Shown one piece after another: positions 15,008-22,759 of a DNA stretch of 40,367 nucleotides. The stretch is from Actinomycetota bacterium (GTDB lineage Bacteria > Actinomycetota > Geothermincolia > Fen-727 > Anoxymicrobiaceae): assembly GCA_018896525.1 (NCBI GenBank), contig JAHIMR010000041.1, positions 1-40,367 of the forward strand. Direction: 5' to 3'. Position 1 is the stretch's first letter, and every line of letters begins with the position of its first letter. Made by a program: the position numbers and the translations under genes. The notes below the pieces were generated by a model. It was not told the DNA's origin. It made no database searches and worked only from the letters and a program-made list of their open reading frames with translations.

Positions 15008-15050
15008 GAGAAATGACGCACTGGTGACAGGCACCAGTGCGTCATTTCTC
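15008..15050 (+). repeat. perfect 19-bp stem hairpin related to the GGTGCC repeat
   Basis: GAGAAATGACGCACTGGTG (15008-15026), loop ACAGG, then the exact complement at 15032-15050. The inner part TGGTGACAGGCACCA differs by one base from the GGTGCC-core repeats at 9661 and 20083. It starts 12 bp after the nitronate-monooxygenase-like gene's stop. It could act as a terminator or 3' stabiliser, though no U-run follows. Confidence 0.75.
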
Positions 15051-15285
15051 GCCAAAATCATACACCACGGGGGCCCGGCCCTGGGACCGAATCCTTCACT
15101 TCAACCACGTAATGGTGACAGAACGGCTCGATATGATATCTTTATAGTGTTTTTGGTTACCTTGATTTCGCGCCCTCAGACGGAGGACGCTTAGGAATGC
15201 GGTCGTACGGGAAGAAGTCTGGATCAAAGGGCGGCACAGCACCCGGATGTAATCCGGCTCCCGCCCGGGAGGAGGTCGAGGTCCA

Positions 15286-16467
15286 ATGGCGACAAGAAAA
15301 GTGGTGGTCTTGCTGATCGTCACCCTCATGGTCGGCGGCCTGATAGCAACCTGTACCTCTTGCGGCGATACGGGTCCCAAGGAGGTCCTGATCGGACTCA
15401 CCGCACCGATGTCGGGGGGAGGCGCCCAGTACGGCGCCGATTGCCAGAGGGGCATCGAGATGGCCATCGATGACATCAACAAGGACGGTGGCATAAAGAT
15501 CGGAGATGATTCCTACGACGTGAAGCTGGTCACCCTGGACGACAGGGCGGAGCCGGAGCAGGGCGTCAGCAACGCCACACGGCTGGCAACCGATGACGGC
15601 GCGAAGATAATCTTCTGCCCCGTGGCCACGGTTATTTTCCCGCTGCTCGACATCAACGAGATACCGGGTGAGGAGTTCCTGATACTGGCCTACACCAGCA
15701 TCGAACCGGTTACCGACGAGGGGAACGAGCTCATAGTGATGCCAACCCCGCCGTTTACCATCTTCACCGAGAAGTTCACCGAGCTTGCCATTAGCCAGGG
15801 CTGGACCAAGCTGGCCATGTTGCAGACCACCGGCGCCTTCGGGGACGCCTGGGCGAAAGGCATGGGCCTGGCCTGGCAGACCGCCGGGGGCACCATCACC
15901 GAACACGCGCGCGCCGACTACTACACCGAGACTGACTTCGTCCCGTTCCTGAACAAGGCGCTGGCCTCGAACCCCGATGTCCTCCTGATAGGCGGCCCGT
16001 CGCAGCCCACCGCCCTGGTCATCGAACAGGCCAAGAGCCTGGGCTTCGAGGGTGCGTTCATAGTTATGGAACAGGCAAAGCTCGACGCTATGGCCGAGCA
16101 GATCGGCATAGACAAACTGGAAAACTGCATCGGGGTCGCGCCTGTGCAGGAGCCGTTCCCCGCCACCCCGGTGTTCGCCGAGCGCTACATGGAAGAGTAC
16201 AACGAGCAGCTCACCTGGGAGACAGCGATCAACTACACCGCCATGATCATGCTGAAGAACGCGATGGAAGCCGCGAGAAGCGTGGAGGACCCGATGGCTA
16301 TCCGGAAGGCGATCGCCGGGGTCCTCCCCATGTCGGGGGACGAGTTCCCGATCCCCCTGGACAAGGGCATCGAGAACAAGGGCCTGATGCACATGCCCTG
16401 CGCCATCACCCTGATCAAGAACGGCGAGTACACGCTGGCCGACGACATTATATACTGGTGGAAGTAG
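15286..16467 (+). CDS. livK: branched-chain amino acid type ABC transporter, substrate-binding lipoprotein
   Basis: A 393-residue periplasmic-binding-protein-like lipoprotein of the Leu/Ile/Val (type I) class. A signal helix (KVVVLLIVTLMVGGL) ends in TCTSC, giving lipidation at Cys26 (Cys23 is possible). The mature part starts LIGLTAPMSGGGAQYGADCQRGIEMAI, the standard family opening, and continues with the two-lobed fold. It captures a ligand outside the membrane for the permeases encoded downstream. Branched-chain amino acids are typical, but many relatives take amides, urea or aromatics. GGAGG precedes the ATG. It is separated from livH by repeat B and lies in the same direction, so it heads the transporter locus. 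Confidence 0.9.
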   Translation: MATRKVVVLLIVTLMVGGLIATCTSCGDTGPKEVLIGLTAPMSGGGAQYGADCQRGIEMAIDDINKDGGIKIGDDSYDVKLVTLDDRAEPEQGVSNATRLATDDGAKIIFCPVATVIFPLLDINEIPGEEFLILAYTSIEPVTDEGNELIVMPTPPFTIFTEKFTELAISQGWTKLAMLQTTGAFGDAWAKGMGLAWQTAGGTITEHARADYYTETDFVPFLNKALASNPDVLLIGGPSQPTALVIEQAKSLGFEGAFIVMEQAKLDAMAEQIGIDKLENCIGVAPVQEPFPATPVFAERYMEEYNEQLTWETAINYTAMIMLKNAMEAARSVEDPMAIRKAIAGVLPMSGDEFPIPLDKGIENKGLMHMPCAITLIKNGEYTLADDIIYWWK

Positions 16468-16477
16468 AAAGGCTGAC

Positions 16478-16506
16478 CCGGGCGGCCGTCACCCGGCGAC
16501 GTTTTT
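16478..16506 (+). terminator. weak hairpin with T-run after livK
   Basis: CCGGG and CCCGG form a 5-bp stem around 16479-16496, followed by a run of T at 16502-16506. If it works, it would lower expression of the permease genes relative to the binding protein. Between this and repeat B (16507-16600) I see only unassigned sequence with a GAGAGCGCTC palindrome near 16578. Confidence 0.3.
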
Positions 16507-16600
16507 CACCGTAACCGAAGGGCATCTGCTTGAGAGTCGGCATACGGGTGCGCATGCATGCCTGATGTGCCGTGATTGAGAGCGCTCAAAGGCGTTACCA

Positions 16601-16764
16601 AGTGCTCCGTTTCATAAGTACGGTTGCGCACCGAGAGCGCCTCCGCGCCGCTCCGGCAAGGCGCGTGACCGAGGCGTACTCCTGTAGTACGCCGAGGGAG
16701 CGGAACGCAGCCGGTGTGGATGCAGCGGCGCTCGAATGCCAGCGTATTTATGGAGCGGGGTACT
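16601..16764 (-). repeat. 164-bp structured repeat, full copy B (inverted relative to A)
   Basis: This has the same length as copy A in the opposite orientation: starts AGTGCTCCGTTTCATAAGTA, ends TATTTATGGAGCGGGGTACT. The central stem is GGCGTACT CCTGT AGTACGCC, within the outer pair CCGCTCC/GGAGCGG. Compared with A, the central stem changes A-T to G-C on both sides, a compensatory change. Its end GGAGCGGGG (16752-16760) falls 9 nt before the livH start and acts as the only visible ribosome binding site. Confidence 0.88.
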
Positions 16765-16769
16765 AAGAC

Positions 16770-17627
16770 GTGGGATACTTTTTTCAACAGCTTGTGAACG
16801 GGATAATGCTGGGGAGCGTTTACTCCCTGGTGGCTCTGGGCCTGACCCTGATATTCGGGATACTGGGGGTGGCCCACTTCGCCCACGGCCACTTCTACAT
16901 GCTGGGGGCGTTCCTGATGTTCTTCCTGTCGGTCTCCTTCGGCGTTCCATACTGGGCCGCGCTGGCGATATCGGTAGCCTTCTTCTGCCTGGTAGGGGTC
17001 GGTGTCGAGTTCATCTACCGCCCGGTCCGTGACAAGTCGGACGTTAGCGCGTTCATCGTCGCCATTGGGATGCTCCTGGTCATCGAGGAGGCGGTACGTG
17101 CCGTCTGGGGAACGGGGAACCGCCGTATCACCAACCCCTATCCCCAGGTCCTCAAGTTCGCGGGCATCACCCTGCAGTACCAGCGGCTTATCATCATAGG
17201 CGCGGCAATCGTGCTCATCGTGCTCCTGCACCTTTTCATCAAGCGCACACGGATGGGCAGCGCCATAGAGGCGGTAGCCCAGGACCGCGAGGGGGCGGCG
17301 CTGGTAGGAATCAGCGTTAACAGGGTCTCGATCCTCACGTTCTCGGTAGCCACCGGCCTTGCCGCGGCGGCGGCCGGACTGGCCGCCCCGCTCGCTTTCA
17401 TCGCCCCCGACATGGCCAACACCCTTGTCCTCAAGGCGTTCGTGATAATCGTCCTGGGCGGCCTGGGGAGCATAAAGGGGGCGATACTGGGCGGCTACCT
17501 GCTGGGGGTCATGGAGGCCCTTGCGATAGCGTACATATCTCCCGCCTATAAGGACGTCTGGGCGTTCGCGGCGCTGATACTGATCCTTGCCATCAGGCCC
17601 ACCGGGCTCTTCGGGGGGAGGGAATAG
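16770..17627 (+). CDS. livH: branched-chain amino acid type ABC permease (LivH)
   Basis: A 285-residue inner-membrane permease of the LivH family. The opening QQLVNGIMLGSVYSLVALGLTLIFGI and AHFAHGHFYMLGA are typical. Eight or so hydrophobic segments are visible, with the EAA-like loop GSAIEAVAQDREGAALVGI before FIVLGGLGSIKGAILGGYLLG. The GTG start at 16770 relies on a ribosome binding site at the end of repeat B. It is followed directly by livM (stop and start are adjacent). Confidence 0.93.
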   Translation: MGYFFQQLVNGIMLGSVYSLVALGLTLIFGILGVAHFAHGHFYMLGAFLMFFLSVSFGVPYWAALAISVAFFCLVGVGVEFIYRPVRDKSDVSAFIVAIGMLLVIEEAVRAVWGTGNRRITNPYPQVLKFAGITLQYQRLIIIGAAIVLIVLLHLFIKRTRMGSAIEAVAQDREGAALVGISVNRVSILTFSVATGLAAAAAGLAAPLAFIAPDMANTLVLKAFVIIVLGGLGSIKGAILGGYLLGVMEALAIAYISPAYKDVWAFAALILILAIRPTGLFGGRE

Positions 17628-18605
17628 ATGACAGCGGAGAACCTCCGGAAGTACGGGGTCTTCATAGCGGCGCTTGTGGTTGCCTGCCTCCTTCCCTACA
17701 TAGGCATCAGCAAGTTCATGCTGAACGTCATTATCTACGCGGGCATCTTCAGCATCGCCACCATGAGCCTGAACATCATAATGGGGTATACGGGACAGGT
17801 GTCCCTCGCCCAGGGAGCTTTCTACGGCATCGGCGCTTACGGCCTCGCGCTGCTGACCAACAAGGCCGGTCTCAACTTCTGGGTGGCCATGCTCCTTGCC
17901 TGCCTCATCACCGCGCTGGTGGGACTTCTGATAGGACTGCTGGCATTTCGGACAAGGGGACCGTACTTCATAATAGTCACGCTCTGCTTTAACTTCATCG
18001 TCTACGTCGTCATAAAGAACTGGGACTGGCTCTCCGGCGGGGTCAGAGGCCAGAAGATCGCCGGGCCCGAGTTCTTCGCCGGAAGAGACGCCCGCTACTA
18101 CCTGGTGCTGGGCTTCGTGCTCCTCGCGCTGTTCATCACCTGGCGGTTATCCAGGTCCCTCGAGGGGTTGGGCTTCATGGCCGTAAGAGACAACGAGCCG
18201 CTGGCCGACGCCCTCGGAATCAACATAACCTACACAAAGATAGTCGCGTTCATGATCAGTTGCTTCCTGGCGGGACTCGCCGGCTGCCTGGGCGCGCTGC
18301 ACACCGGTTACCTGAGCCCCAGCTCAGCCCACTACATGCTCTCCTTCAACTTTATAATCTACCTTCTGGTGGGTGGCGCGGGGACGCTGTACGGTCCGCT
18401 GGTGGGGACCTTCACCGTGTACCTGGCCCTCGAGTTTATGAAAGACATCGGGGAGTACCGCTTCATGATATTCGGAGCAATACTGATCCTTACGGTCATC
18501 TACTTCCCGCGGGGAATCGTGGGAGGGCTCAAGTCGCTCCGGAGATGGCTCAAATCGTTCCGGAAAAAGATCGCCGGGAACAAGAAGGCGGAGGAAGGAG
18601 CATGA
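17628..18605 (+). CDS. livM: branched-chain amino acid type ABC permease (LivM)
   Basis: A 325-residue permease, the second membrane half of the transporter. The family marker NIIMGYTGQVSLAQGAFYGIG is present, as are FRTRGPYFIIVTLCF and the coupling loop MAVRDNEPLADALGI. About eight to ten hydrophobic segments are visible. The C-terminus is strongly basic (RRWLKSFRKKIAGNKKAEEG), probably cytoplasmic. ATG 17628 follows the livH stop at once, with GGGGGGAGGGA as ribosome binding site. The two subunits should form a heterodimer. Confidence 0.92.
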   Translation: MTAENLRKYGVFIAALVVACLLPYIGISKFMLNVIIYAGIFSIATMSLNIIMGYTGQVSLAQGAFYGIGAYGLALLTNKAGLNFWVAMLLACLITALVGLLIGLLAFRTRGPYFIIVTLCFNFIVYVVIKNWDWLSGGVRGQKIAGPEFFAGRDARYYLVLGFVLLALFITWRLSRSLEGLGFMAVRDNEPLADALGINITYTKIVAFMISCFLAGLAGCLGALHTGYLSPSSAHYMLSFNFIIYLLVGGAGTLYGPLVGTFTVYLALEFMKDIGEYRFMIFGAILILTVIYFPRGIVGGLKSLRRWLKSFRKKIAGNKKAEEGA

Positions 18606-18608
18606 TAG

Positions 18609-19370
18609 GTGCTTCTTGAGATCAAGTCGCTGACAAAGAAGTTCGGAGGGCTCGTCGCGGTGGACGGGGTCGACCTGGAGGTGGAAGCCGGGACGATAAT
18701 GGGTGTCGTGGGGCCCAACGGGGCCGGTAAGACGACCCTTTTCAACCTGATGTCCGGCCAGTTGAAGCCGACCTCCGGTAAGATCAAGTTTGATGGTGTC
18801 GGCATCGACGGACTGAAGCCGTTCAGAATCGCCCGGCTGGGCATTGGGCGCACGTTCCAGAACACGTCCCTTTTCGACCGGCTCCCGCTGACAGTCAACA
18901 TGGCCATCGCCCGCCGGATGAGGACGCACAGCGGGTTCTTCGACTCGCTCGTTCCCATACGCGAGAGAGAAGAGGAAGCGGACGTCGCCCGAAGGGCATT
19001 GGAGATGCTCGAATTCGTTGGGCTCGCCGGGAACGCCGAATCGATTGCCGGCAGCCTGCCCCAGATAGCCAAGAAGCGGCTGGCCATCGGCATGGCTCTT
19101 GTGGGAGAGCCGAAGCTGATCCTTCTGGACGAGCCCACCGGAGGGGTCGGCGGCGATGACATCTCGGGGCTGATCGAACTTATCTGCCAGATCAGGGAAC
19201 GGGGCGTGGCGGTCTGCGTGATCGAACACAAGATGCGAATGGTAATGGGGCTATCCGACCGGATAGTTGTACTGAACTTCGGGAGGAAGATCGCCTGTGG
19301 GACCCCCGAGGAGGTCTCCGAGGACCCCGGGGTCATAGAAGCCTACCTGGGGAGCGGGTACAGTGCTTGA
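18609..19370 (+). CDS. livG: branched-chain amino acid type ABC ATPase (LivG), variant signature
   Basis: A 253-residue ATP-binding subunit. Walker A GPNGAGKT is at 35-42, Walker B and catalytic Glu lie in LILLDEPTGG, and the switch histidine is in CVIEHKM. The ABC signature is unusual. Where the family has a (L/N)xxGxQ(R/K)(R/K)LEIARAL-type sequence, this protein reads GSLPQIAKKRLAIGMAL, without the usual Ser/Gly-Gly. GTG 18609 is 8 nt after GGAGGAAGGAG. The last 8 bp overlap livF. Despite the variant it sits in an otherwise complete transporter. Confidence 0.9.
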   Translation: MLLEIKSLTKKFGGLVAVDGVDLEVEAGTIMGVVGPNGAGKTTLFNLMSGQLKPTSGKIKFDGVGIDGLKPFRIARLGIGRTFQNTSLFDRLPLTVNMAIARRMRTHSGFFDSLVPIREREEEADVARRALEMLEFVGLAGNAESIAGSLPQIAKKRLAIGMALVGEPKLILLDEPTGGVGGDDISGLIELICQIRERGVAVCVIEHKMRMVMGLSDRIVVLNFGRKIACGTPEEVSEDPGVIEAYLGSGYSA

Positions 19371-20070
19371 GATCAAGGATGTAAGCGTGGACATAGGCGG
19401 CTATCATGTGCTGGACCGCGTCTCCCTGGAGGTGTTATCGGGTGAGCTCGTCTGCCTTCTCGGGGCCAACGGCGCGGGTAAATCCACACTCATGCGCACG
19501 ATAGCCGGGCTCATCAAGCCTTCCGGCGGCACCATTATCCTCGACGGCGAGGACATCACGGGGCTCAAGGCGGAGAGGATAGTCAGGCGGGGTGTTGCGC
19601 TATGCCCGGAGAACCGGCATCTTTTCCCCCGGCTATCGGTCAAGAAGAACCTGTCGCTTGGAGCATACTCGAAGCACTTCAACCTCACTGTAATGGAGGA
19701 GTGCTACGATTTCGCCTACGAGCTCTTCCCGGTCCTCCTCGAGCGGGAGGAACAACTCGCGGGCACACTCTCCGGAGGTGAGCAGCAGATGCTGGCCATC
19801 GCCCGTGCCCTCATGTCCAGGCCCCAGCTTCTGCTCCTGGACGAGCCGTCACTGGGGCTCGCCCCACTGGTGGTCGAATCGATAAGGGAGAAGATCGTCC
19901 AGATAGTCGAGGCGGGGACCACCGTGCTGCTATCCGAGCAGAACGCCAGTATCGCGCTCTCCATATCGAGCCGGGGGTACGTCATGGAGAACGGCAAGGT
20001 ACTCCTGGAGGGCGACAGCGCGTCGCTTTCCAGCGACCCCGAGGTCAAGAAAGCGTACCTGGGAATCTAG
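19363..20070 (+). CDS. livF: branched-chain amino acid type ABC ATPase (LivF)
   Basis: A 235-residue ATPase with Walker A GANGAGKS at 34-41, canonical signature LSGGEQQMLAIARAL, Walker B LLLLDEPSLGLAP and the LSEQN H-loop variant normal for LivF. The GTG start overlaps the livG end (GTGCTTGA), so translation is coupled. Together with LivG it makes the cytoplasmic ATPase pair. With a standard signature here and a variant one in LivG, the two ATP sites may be unequal. The tandem 34-bp repeat starts 13 bp after the stop. Confidence 0.94.
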   Translation: MLEIKDVSVDIGGYHVLDRVSLEVLSGELVCLLGANGAGKSTLMRTIAGLIKPSGGTIILDGEDITGLKAERIVRRGVALCPENRHLFPRLSVKKNLSLGAYSKHFNLTVMEECYDFAYELFPVLLEREEQLAGTLSGGEQQMLAIARALMSRPQLLLLDEPSLGLAPLVVESIREKIVQIVEAGTTVLLSEQNASIALSISSRGYVMENGKVLLEGDSASLSSDPEVKKAYLGI

Positions 20071-20082
20071 CCCGGACAGCAA

Positions 20083-20150
20083 CAAAACGCAACAATGGGG
20101 CCTGGCCCCAAACGTGCAAAACGCAACAATGGGGCCTGGCACCAGCCTTG
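20083..20150 (+). repeat. 34-bp repeat, tandem pair (GGTGCC-type core)
   Basis: Units at 20083-20116 and 20117-20150 start CAAAACGCAACAATGGGGCC. The cores are GGGGCCTGGCCCC and GGGGCCTGGCACC. This is the same 34-bp period and sequence as 9661-9731. Relative to the gene upstream (livF) it has the same orientation as the copy after the flavoprotein gene. Confidence 0.85.
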
Positions 20151-20164
20151 CACAGGCGCTCCTC

Positions 20165-21241
20165 CTAATGGCAGCTCAATGGGCTGAAGCCGGGGATGGC
20201 CGATTTTTTCCTGCCCTGCTTCAAGGCCTCCAGCGCTATGCGAATAGCCCTCTGGGGCCCGAGGATCCTCGCTATCTCCTCCAGGAGGTCCACCCGGGCG
20301 CGTAGCGGGTACCAGACTTCCTCCTTGAAGCGCAACACGTTCGCGAAGTGCCTGGTGAAACGGTCGAACTCGCCCTGGGCCTTGTCCATGTCATTCACCG
20401 CGGTTGCCGCCACCTTGCCCGCTACCAGCGCCCCGGAGATGCCGAAGCCCATGAACGGGTCGAAACACCCGGACATCGTTCCGCACATTATCAGGCCTTT
20501 TCTCTGAAGGCGGGGGTTGTCCCCGGTAGCCACCGGTACCGCACCGTTGAATTGCCGCCAGTTCTCATCCTGGATGCCCTCGACGCGCAGCATGAACTCG
20601 CGGTACCGCTCCAGCCCTTCCCTGCTTACCTCCTGCCCGTAGGAGAACAGGAGGTTGAAGTAGATCCCGTTGCAGAACGATATATAGCCGTACTCGTTGA
20701 TGCACTCGTCAAGCCACATCCAGGCGTAGTTGTGATACTCCTTCTCTCCCCGGGCCATCCACGCGTACACACGCTGGTACGGGATCCCCAGGTAGTCGTA
20801 CGCCTCGGGACTCAGCCCACAGGCGATAATCGTCCCTGGGGGGAGCGAGTCAATCTCACCCTCCTCGAGCGGCCGCTCGAACTCGAAGGAGACCCCGGCC
20901 TCCCTGCACTTCTCGTAGAGCAGGAAGTCCAGGCTTTCCTCCCGGGAACTGCGCTCTACGTGGTAAGCCATGAACACCGGCATCTCCAGGCGGAAATCGT
21001 GCAGGTAGACAGAGAGGGAGCTGACCGGGTGAAACGCGGGGGAGATGTCGATGCCGATGTACTCGGACGTCGCCTCCAGGTCAAGCGGCGTGGTGTGGGT
21101 GGATGGGTTGAAGATGTCCCACCCGCCGAACCCCGCCTCCCTCTCGCGCACCACCACGTCGTGCCCCTTGCGTACCAGGTTGTACGCCGCCACCATGCCG
21201 GATATCCCGCCGCCGTATATCAGTACCCCTTCAGACGCCAT
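20165..21241 (-). CDS. FAD-dependent NAD(P)-binding oxidoreductase
   Basis: A 358-residue flavoprotein. The N-terminal dinucleotide fold is clear: VLIYGGGISGMVAAYNLVRKGHDVVV with GGGISG at 10-15, then a glutamate at the strand end. A second conserved segment CGTMSGCFDPFMGFGISGALVAGKVAA near the C-terminus resembles the FAD ribityl-binding loop of geranylgeranyl-reductase or phytoene-dehydrogenase-like enzymes. The substrate is unknown; an isoprenoid or lipid is a guess. ATG 21241 follows GTGAGGACGG. It is convergent with livF. Confidence 0.82.
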   Translation of the reverse strand: MASEGVLIYGGGISGMVAAYNLVRKGHDVVVREREAGFGGWDIFNPSTHTTPLDLEATSEYIGIDISPAFHPVSSLSVYLHDFRLEMPVFMAYHVERSSREESLDFLLYEKCREAGVSFEFERPLEEGEIDSLPPGTIIACGLSPEAYDYLGIPYQRVYAWMARGEKEYHNYAWMWLDECINEYGYISFCNGIYFNLLFSYGQEVSREGLERYREFMLRVEGIQDENWRQFNGAVPVATGDNPRLQRKGLIMCGTMSGCFDPFMGFGISGALVAGKVAATAVNDMDKAQGEFDRFTRHFANVLRFKEEVWYPLRARVDLLEEIARILGPQRAIRIALEALKQGRKKSAIPGFSPLSCH

Positions 21242-21318
21242 CCGTCCTCACCCCTTAGACTCATCTCGCCCGGACCTGTCACCGCCGTGATTTCCGTGCC
21301 GGTTCCCGCCTGGCTACG

Positions 21319-21717
21319 TCACTCCTCTTCCTTCTCGATTCTCTCATACCCGCAACTCAGGCAGTAATACTTCGTCCCCTCGCACTCATCCGCCGGTGGG
21401 ACTGCGGGGACGCATAACAATCTGTGTTTGCATATCGGGCAGACGTAGCGAAGAAGCGCTTTCCTCCTGTACTCCTCCGCCTTCCTCTGCTGCTCGAGCT
21501 CCATCTCTCGCTTCTTGCCGGACCCGGTGAACAGCTTCTTGACCTCCGCCGCCATCCTGCCGCAAGCGATCTTGATCCAGTTCCCCGTTTTTCCGAGTCT
21601 CTCCCTGAGCCTTCCCTTTTTCTTCCTGCTCTCATAAACAATCCATATGACCGCCAGTAGAAAAGTTACTATCAGAAGCGAGTACCATATAAACGTTGCC
21701 CAATCCGACGCCTGCAC
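21319..21717 (-). CDS. membrane-anchored zinc-ribbon protein
   Basis: A 132-residue protein with one N-terminal membrane helix (FIWYSLLIVTFLLAVIWIVY), a long basic and charged helix (roughly residues 27-85) and a C-terminal zinc ribbon, CPICKHRL ... CLSCGYER. The helix Lys/Arg flank predicts a cytoplasmic C-terminus. No named family is recognised. The GTG start at 21717 is chosen because AAGGAGG lies 6 nt before it. A longer frame reaches 21816 but would start inside repeat D. It is followed 77 bp later by the FAD oxidoreductase gene. Confidence 0.75.
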   Translation of the reverse strand: MQASDWATFIWYSLLIVTFLLAVIWIVYESRKKKGRLRERLGKTGNWIKIACGRMAAEVKKLFTGSGKKREMELEQQRKAEEYRRKALLRYVCPICKHRLLCVPAVPPADECEGTKYYCLSCGYERIEKEEE

Positions 21718-21765
21718 TCTTCCCCTCCTTGGATAGATCATCGCCGTCTTCAGTCCGCCCGGCTT

Positions 21766-21846
21766 AGTACCTCGCTCCATAAATACGCTGGCATTCGATC
21801 GCCGCCGCATCCACACCGGCTGCGTTCCGCTCCCTCGACGTACTAC
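21766..21846 (+). repeat. 164-bp structured repeat, half copy D
   Basis: The left half of the element only, AGTACCTCGCTCCATAAATA through TTCCGCTCCCTCGACGTACT. It ends at the central palindrome. The break at the symmetry centre suggests deletion or recombination there. It lies upstream of the zinc-ribbon gene. Confidence 0.8.
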
Positions 21847-21852
21847 ATGAGC

Positions 21853-21955
21853 CTATTTTATAACGAAAGGGTGACCCCCGGCCTCAATCGTTCCCTTGAC
21901 CGCCCTTGAGGACGTGAGGTCGAGTACCAGCAGGCGACCACCGGCGGTTTTGCAA
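21853..21955 (-). pseudogene. fragment resembling a beta-propeller repeat C-terminus
   Basis: The minus strand encodes GGRLLVLDLTSSRAVKGTIE, then AGGHPFVIK and a stop at 21853. This has the pattern of a YVTN/NHL-type beta-propeller blade. No start or further blades were found, so it appears to be a remnant. The match is short and by eye only. Confidence 0.3.
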
Positions 21956-21961
21956 CTGGAG

Positions 21962-22008
21962 AAACGCAAGATGGTACCAGGTACAAAACGCAAGTACAAA
22001 ACGCAAGT
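21962..22008 (+). repeat. diverged relative of the 34-bp repeat
   Basis: AAACGCAAGATGGTACCAGG is followed by two 13-bp copies of GTACAAAACGCAA (from 21981 and 21994). The AAACGCAA block and the GGTACCAGGTAC core parallel the GGTGCC repeats at 9661 and 20083. The rest of the 21847-22177 gap holds the propeller-like remnant and no gene I can support. Confidence 0.4.
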
Positions 22009-22177
22009 ATGAAACTCTCCGCCCCGACCGAAGTAGCTATACTGGTAGAGCATAGGTACCGGCCGGCCGGATTCGGCGTGAAATACATAGAGGCAGCGGT
22101 CATCTGGTTCTAATACATCGCTATGTGTTCGGTTATGGAGGAAGGCTGAAAAGCATGTCACAGGGTGGTGGTACGGT

Positions 22178-22588
22178 ATGAATCGTGATAAGGCGTTAAT
22201 CGAAAACCAAGATGAACGCCGGCAGATCGCTCGCCGTGAGTTCCACGGAGAGGATAAACGGACGTGGAGGGGAGGTAAGACCCGCTGGAGACAGCGGGCG
22301 CACCCCGAAGAAGCGTCAATCAGGAGAGATGGCGCATTTGTCATCATTCTGAGGAACGGCAACGTGAAAGGGTACGAGCTTTCGGGCGCGAAGGTGGCCT
22401 CCACGCTCCACATGGGCCCCTACGAGCAGATAGGGGGCACCTACCAGGAGTTGATGCTCTGGATAAGCGAGCAGGGGTACCGCCCTTCGGTGCCGTGCCG
22501 TGAGGTCTACCTGGTCGGCCCCGAGCAGTCCGATGACCCGGCGGAGTACCGGACCGAGGTGCAGTGCCCGATCGTCGAGATCGAGTGA
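22178..22588 (+). CDS. GyrI-like small-molecule-binding half domain, probably truncated
   Basis: The C-terminal ~75 residues are half of a GyrI/AraC-effector-binding (SHS2) domain: YELSGAKVASTLHMGPYEQI, the LMLWISEQGY helix, CREVYLVGPEQSDDPAEY and TEVQCPI. Family proteins carry two such halves. Here the first half is missing and the first ~60 residues (many Arg, Lys and Glu) resemble nothing I know. An internal GTG at 22364, preceded by GAGG, may be the true start of a short half-domain protein. A strong terminator follows at 22621. Confidence 0.6.
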   Translation: MNRDKALIENQDERRQIARREFHGEDKRTWRGGKTRWRQRAHPEEASIRRDGAFVIILRNGNVKGYELSGAKVASTLHMGPYEQIGGTYQELMLWISEQGYRPSVPCREVYLVGPEQSDDPAEYRTEVQCPIVEIE

Positions 22589-22620
22589 TAACGGGCCGCC
22601 CAACGGCAAGACAGAAACAG

Positions 22621-22651
22621 GGACCCGGCCCTCAGGCCGGGTCCTCTCTCT
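22621..22651 (+). terminator. rho-independent terminator
   Basis: GGACCCGGCC (22621-22630), loop CTCA, then GGCCGGGTCC (22635-22644) form a perfect 10-bp stem. TCTCTCTG follows. It lies after the GyrI-like gene and ahead of the Na/Pi symporter gene. Confidence 0.75.
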
Positions 22652-22759
22652 GAATCCTGAAAGAGGCCGCCTTCCCCGAAGGAGTTTGCCCGTAGATGAA
22701 GAAGATATCTCCGGGTAAACGGCCCCCACCCTGATAACCGGCCAGCGGGAGGTGGTGAT

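Noticed and set aside
15157-16392. A 411-codon minus-strand open frame
   Set aside because: It is antisense to the clear binding-protein gene; the residues are His/Gly/Val-rich without a domain.
21718-21816. N-terminal extension of the zinc-ribbon membrane protein
   Set aside because: It would begin inside repeat D and be translated across its own ribosome binding site; the GTG at 21717 has AAGGAGG at the right distance.
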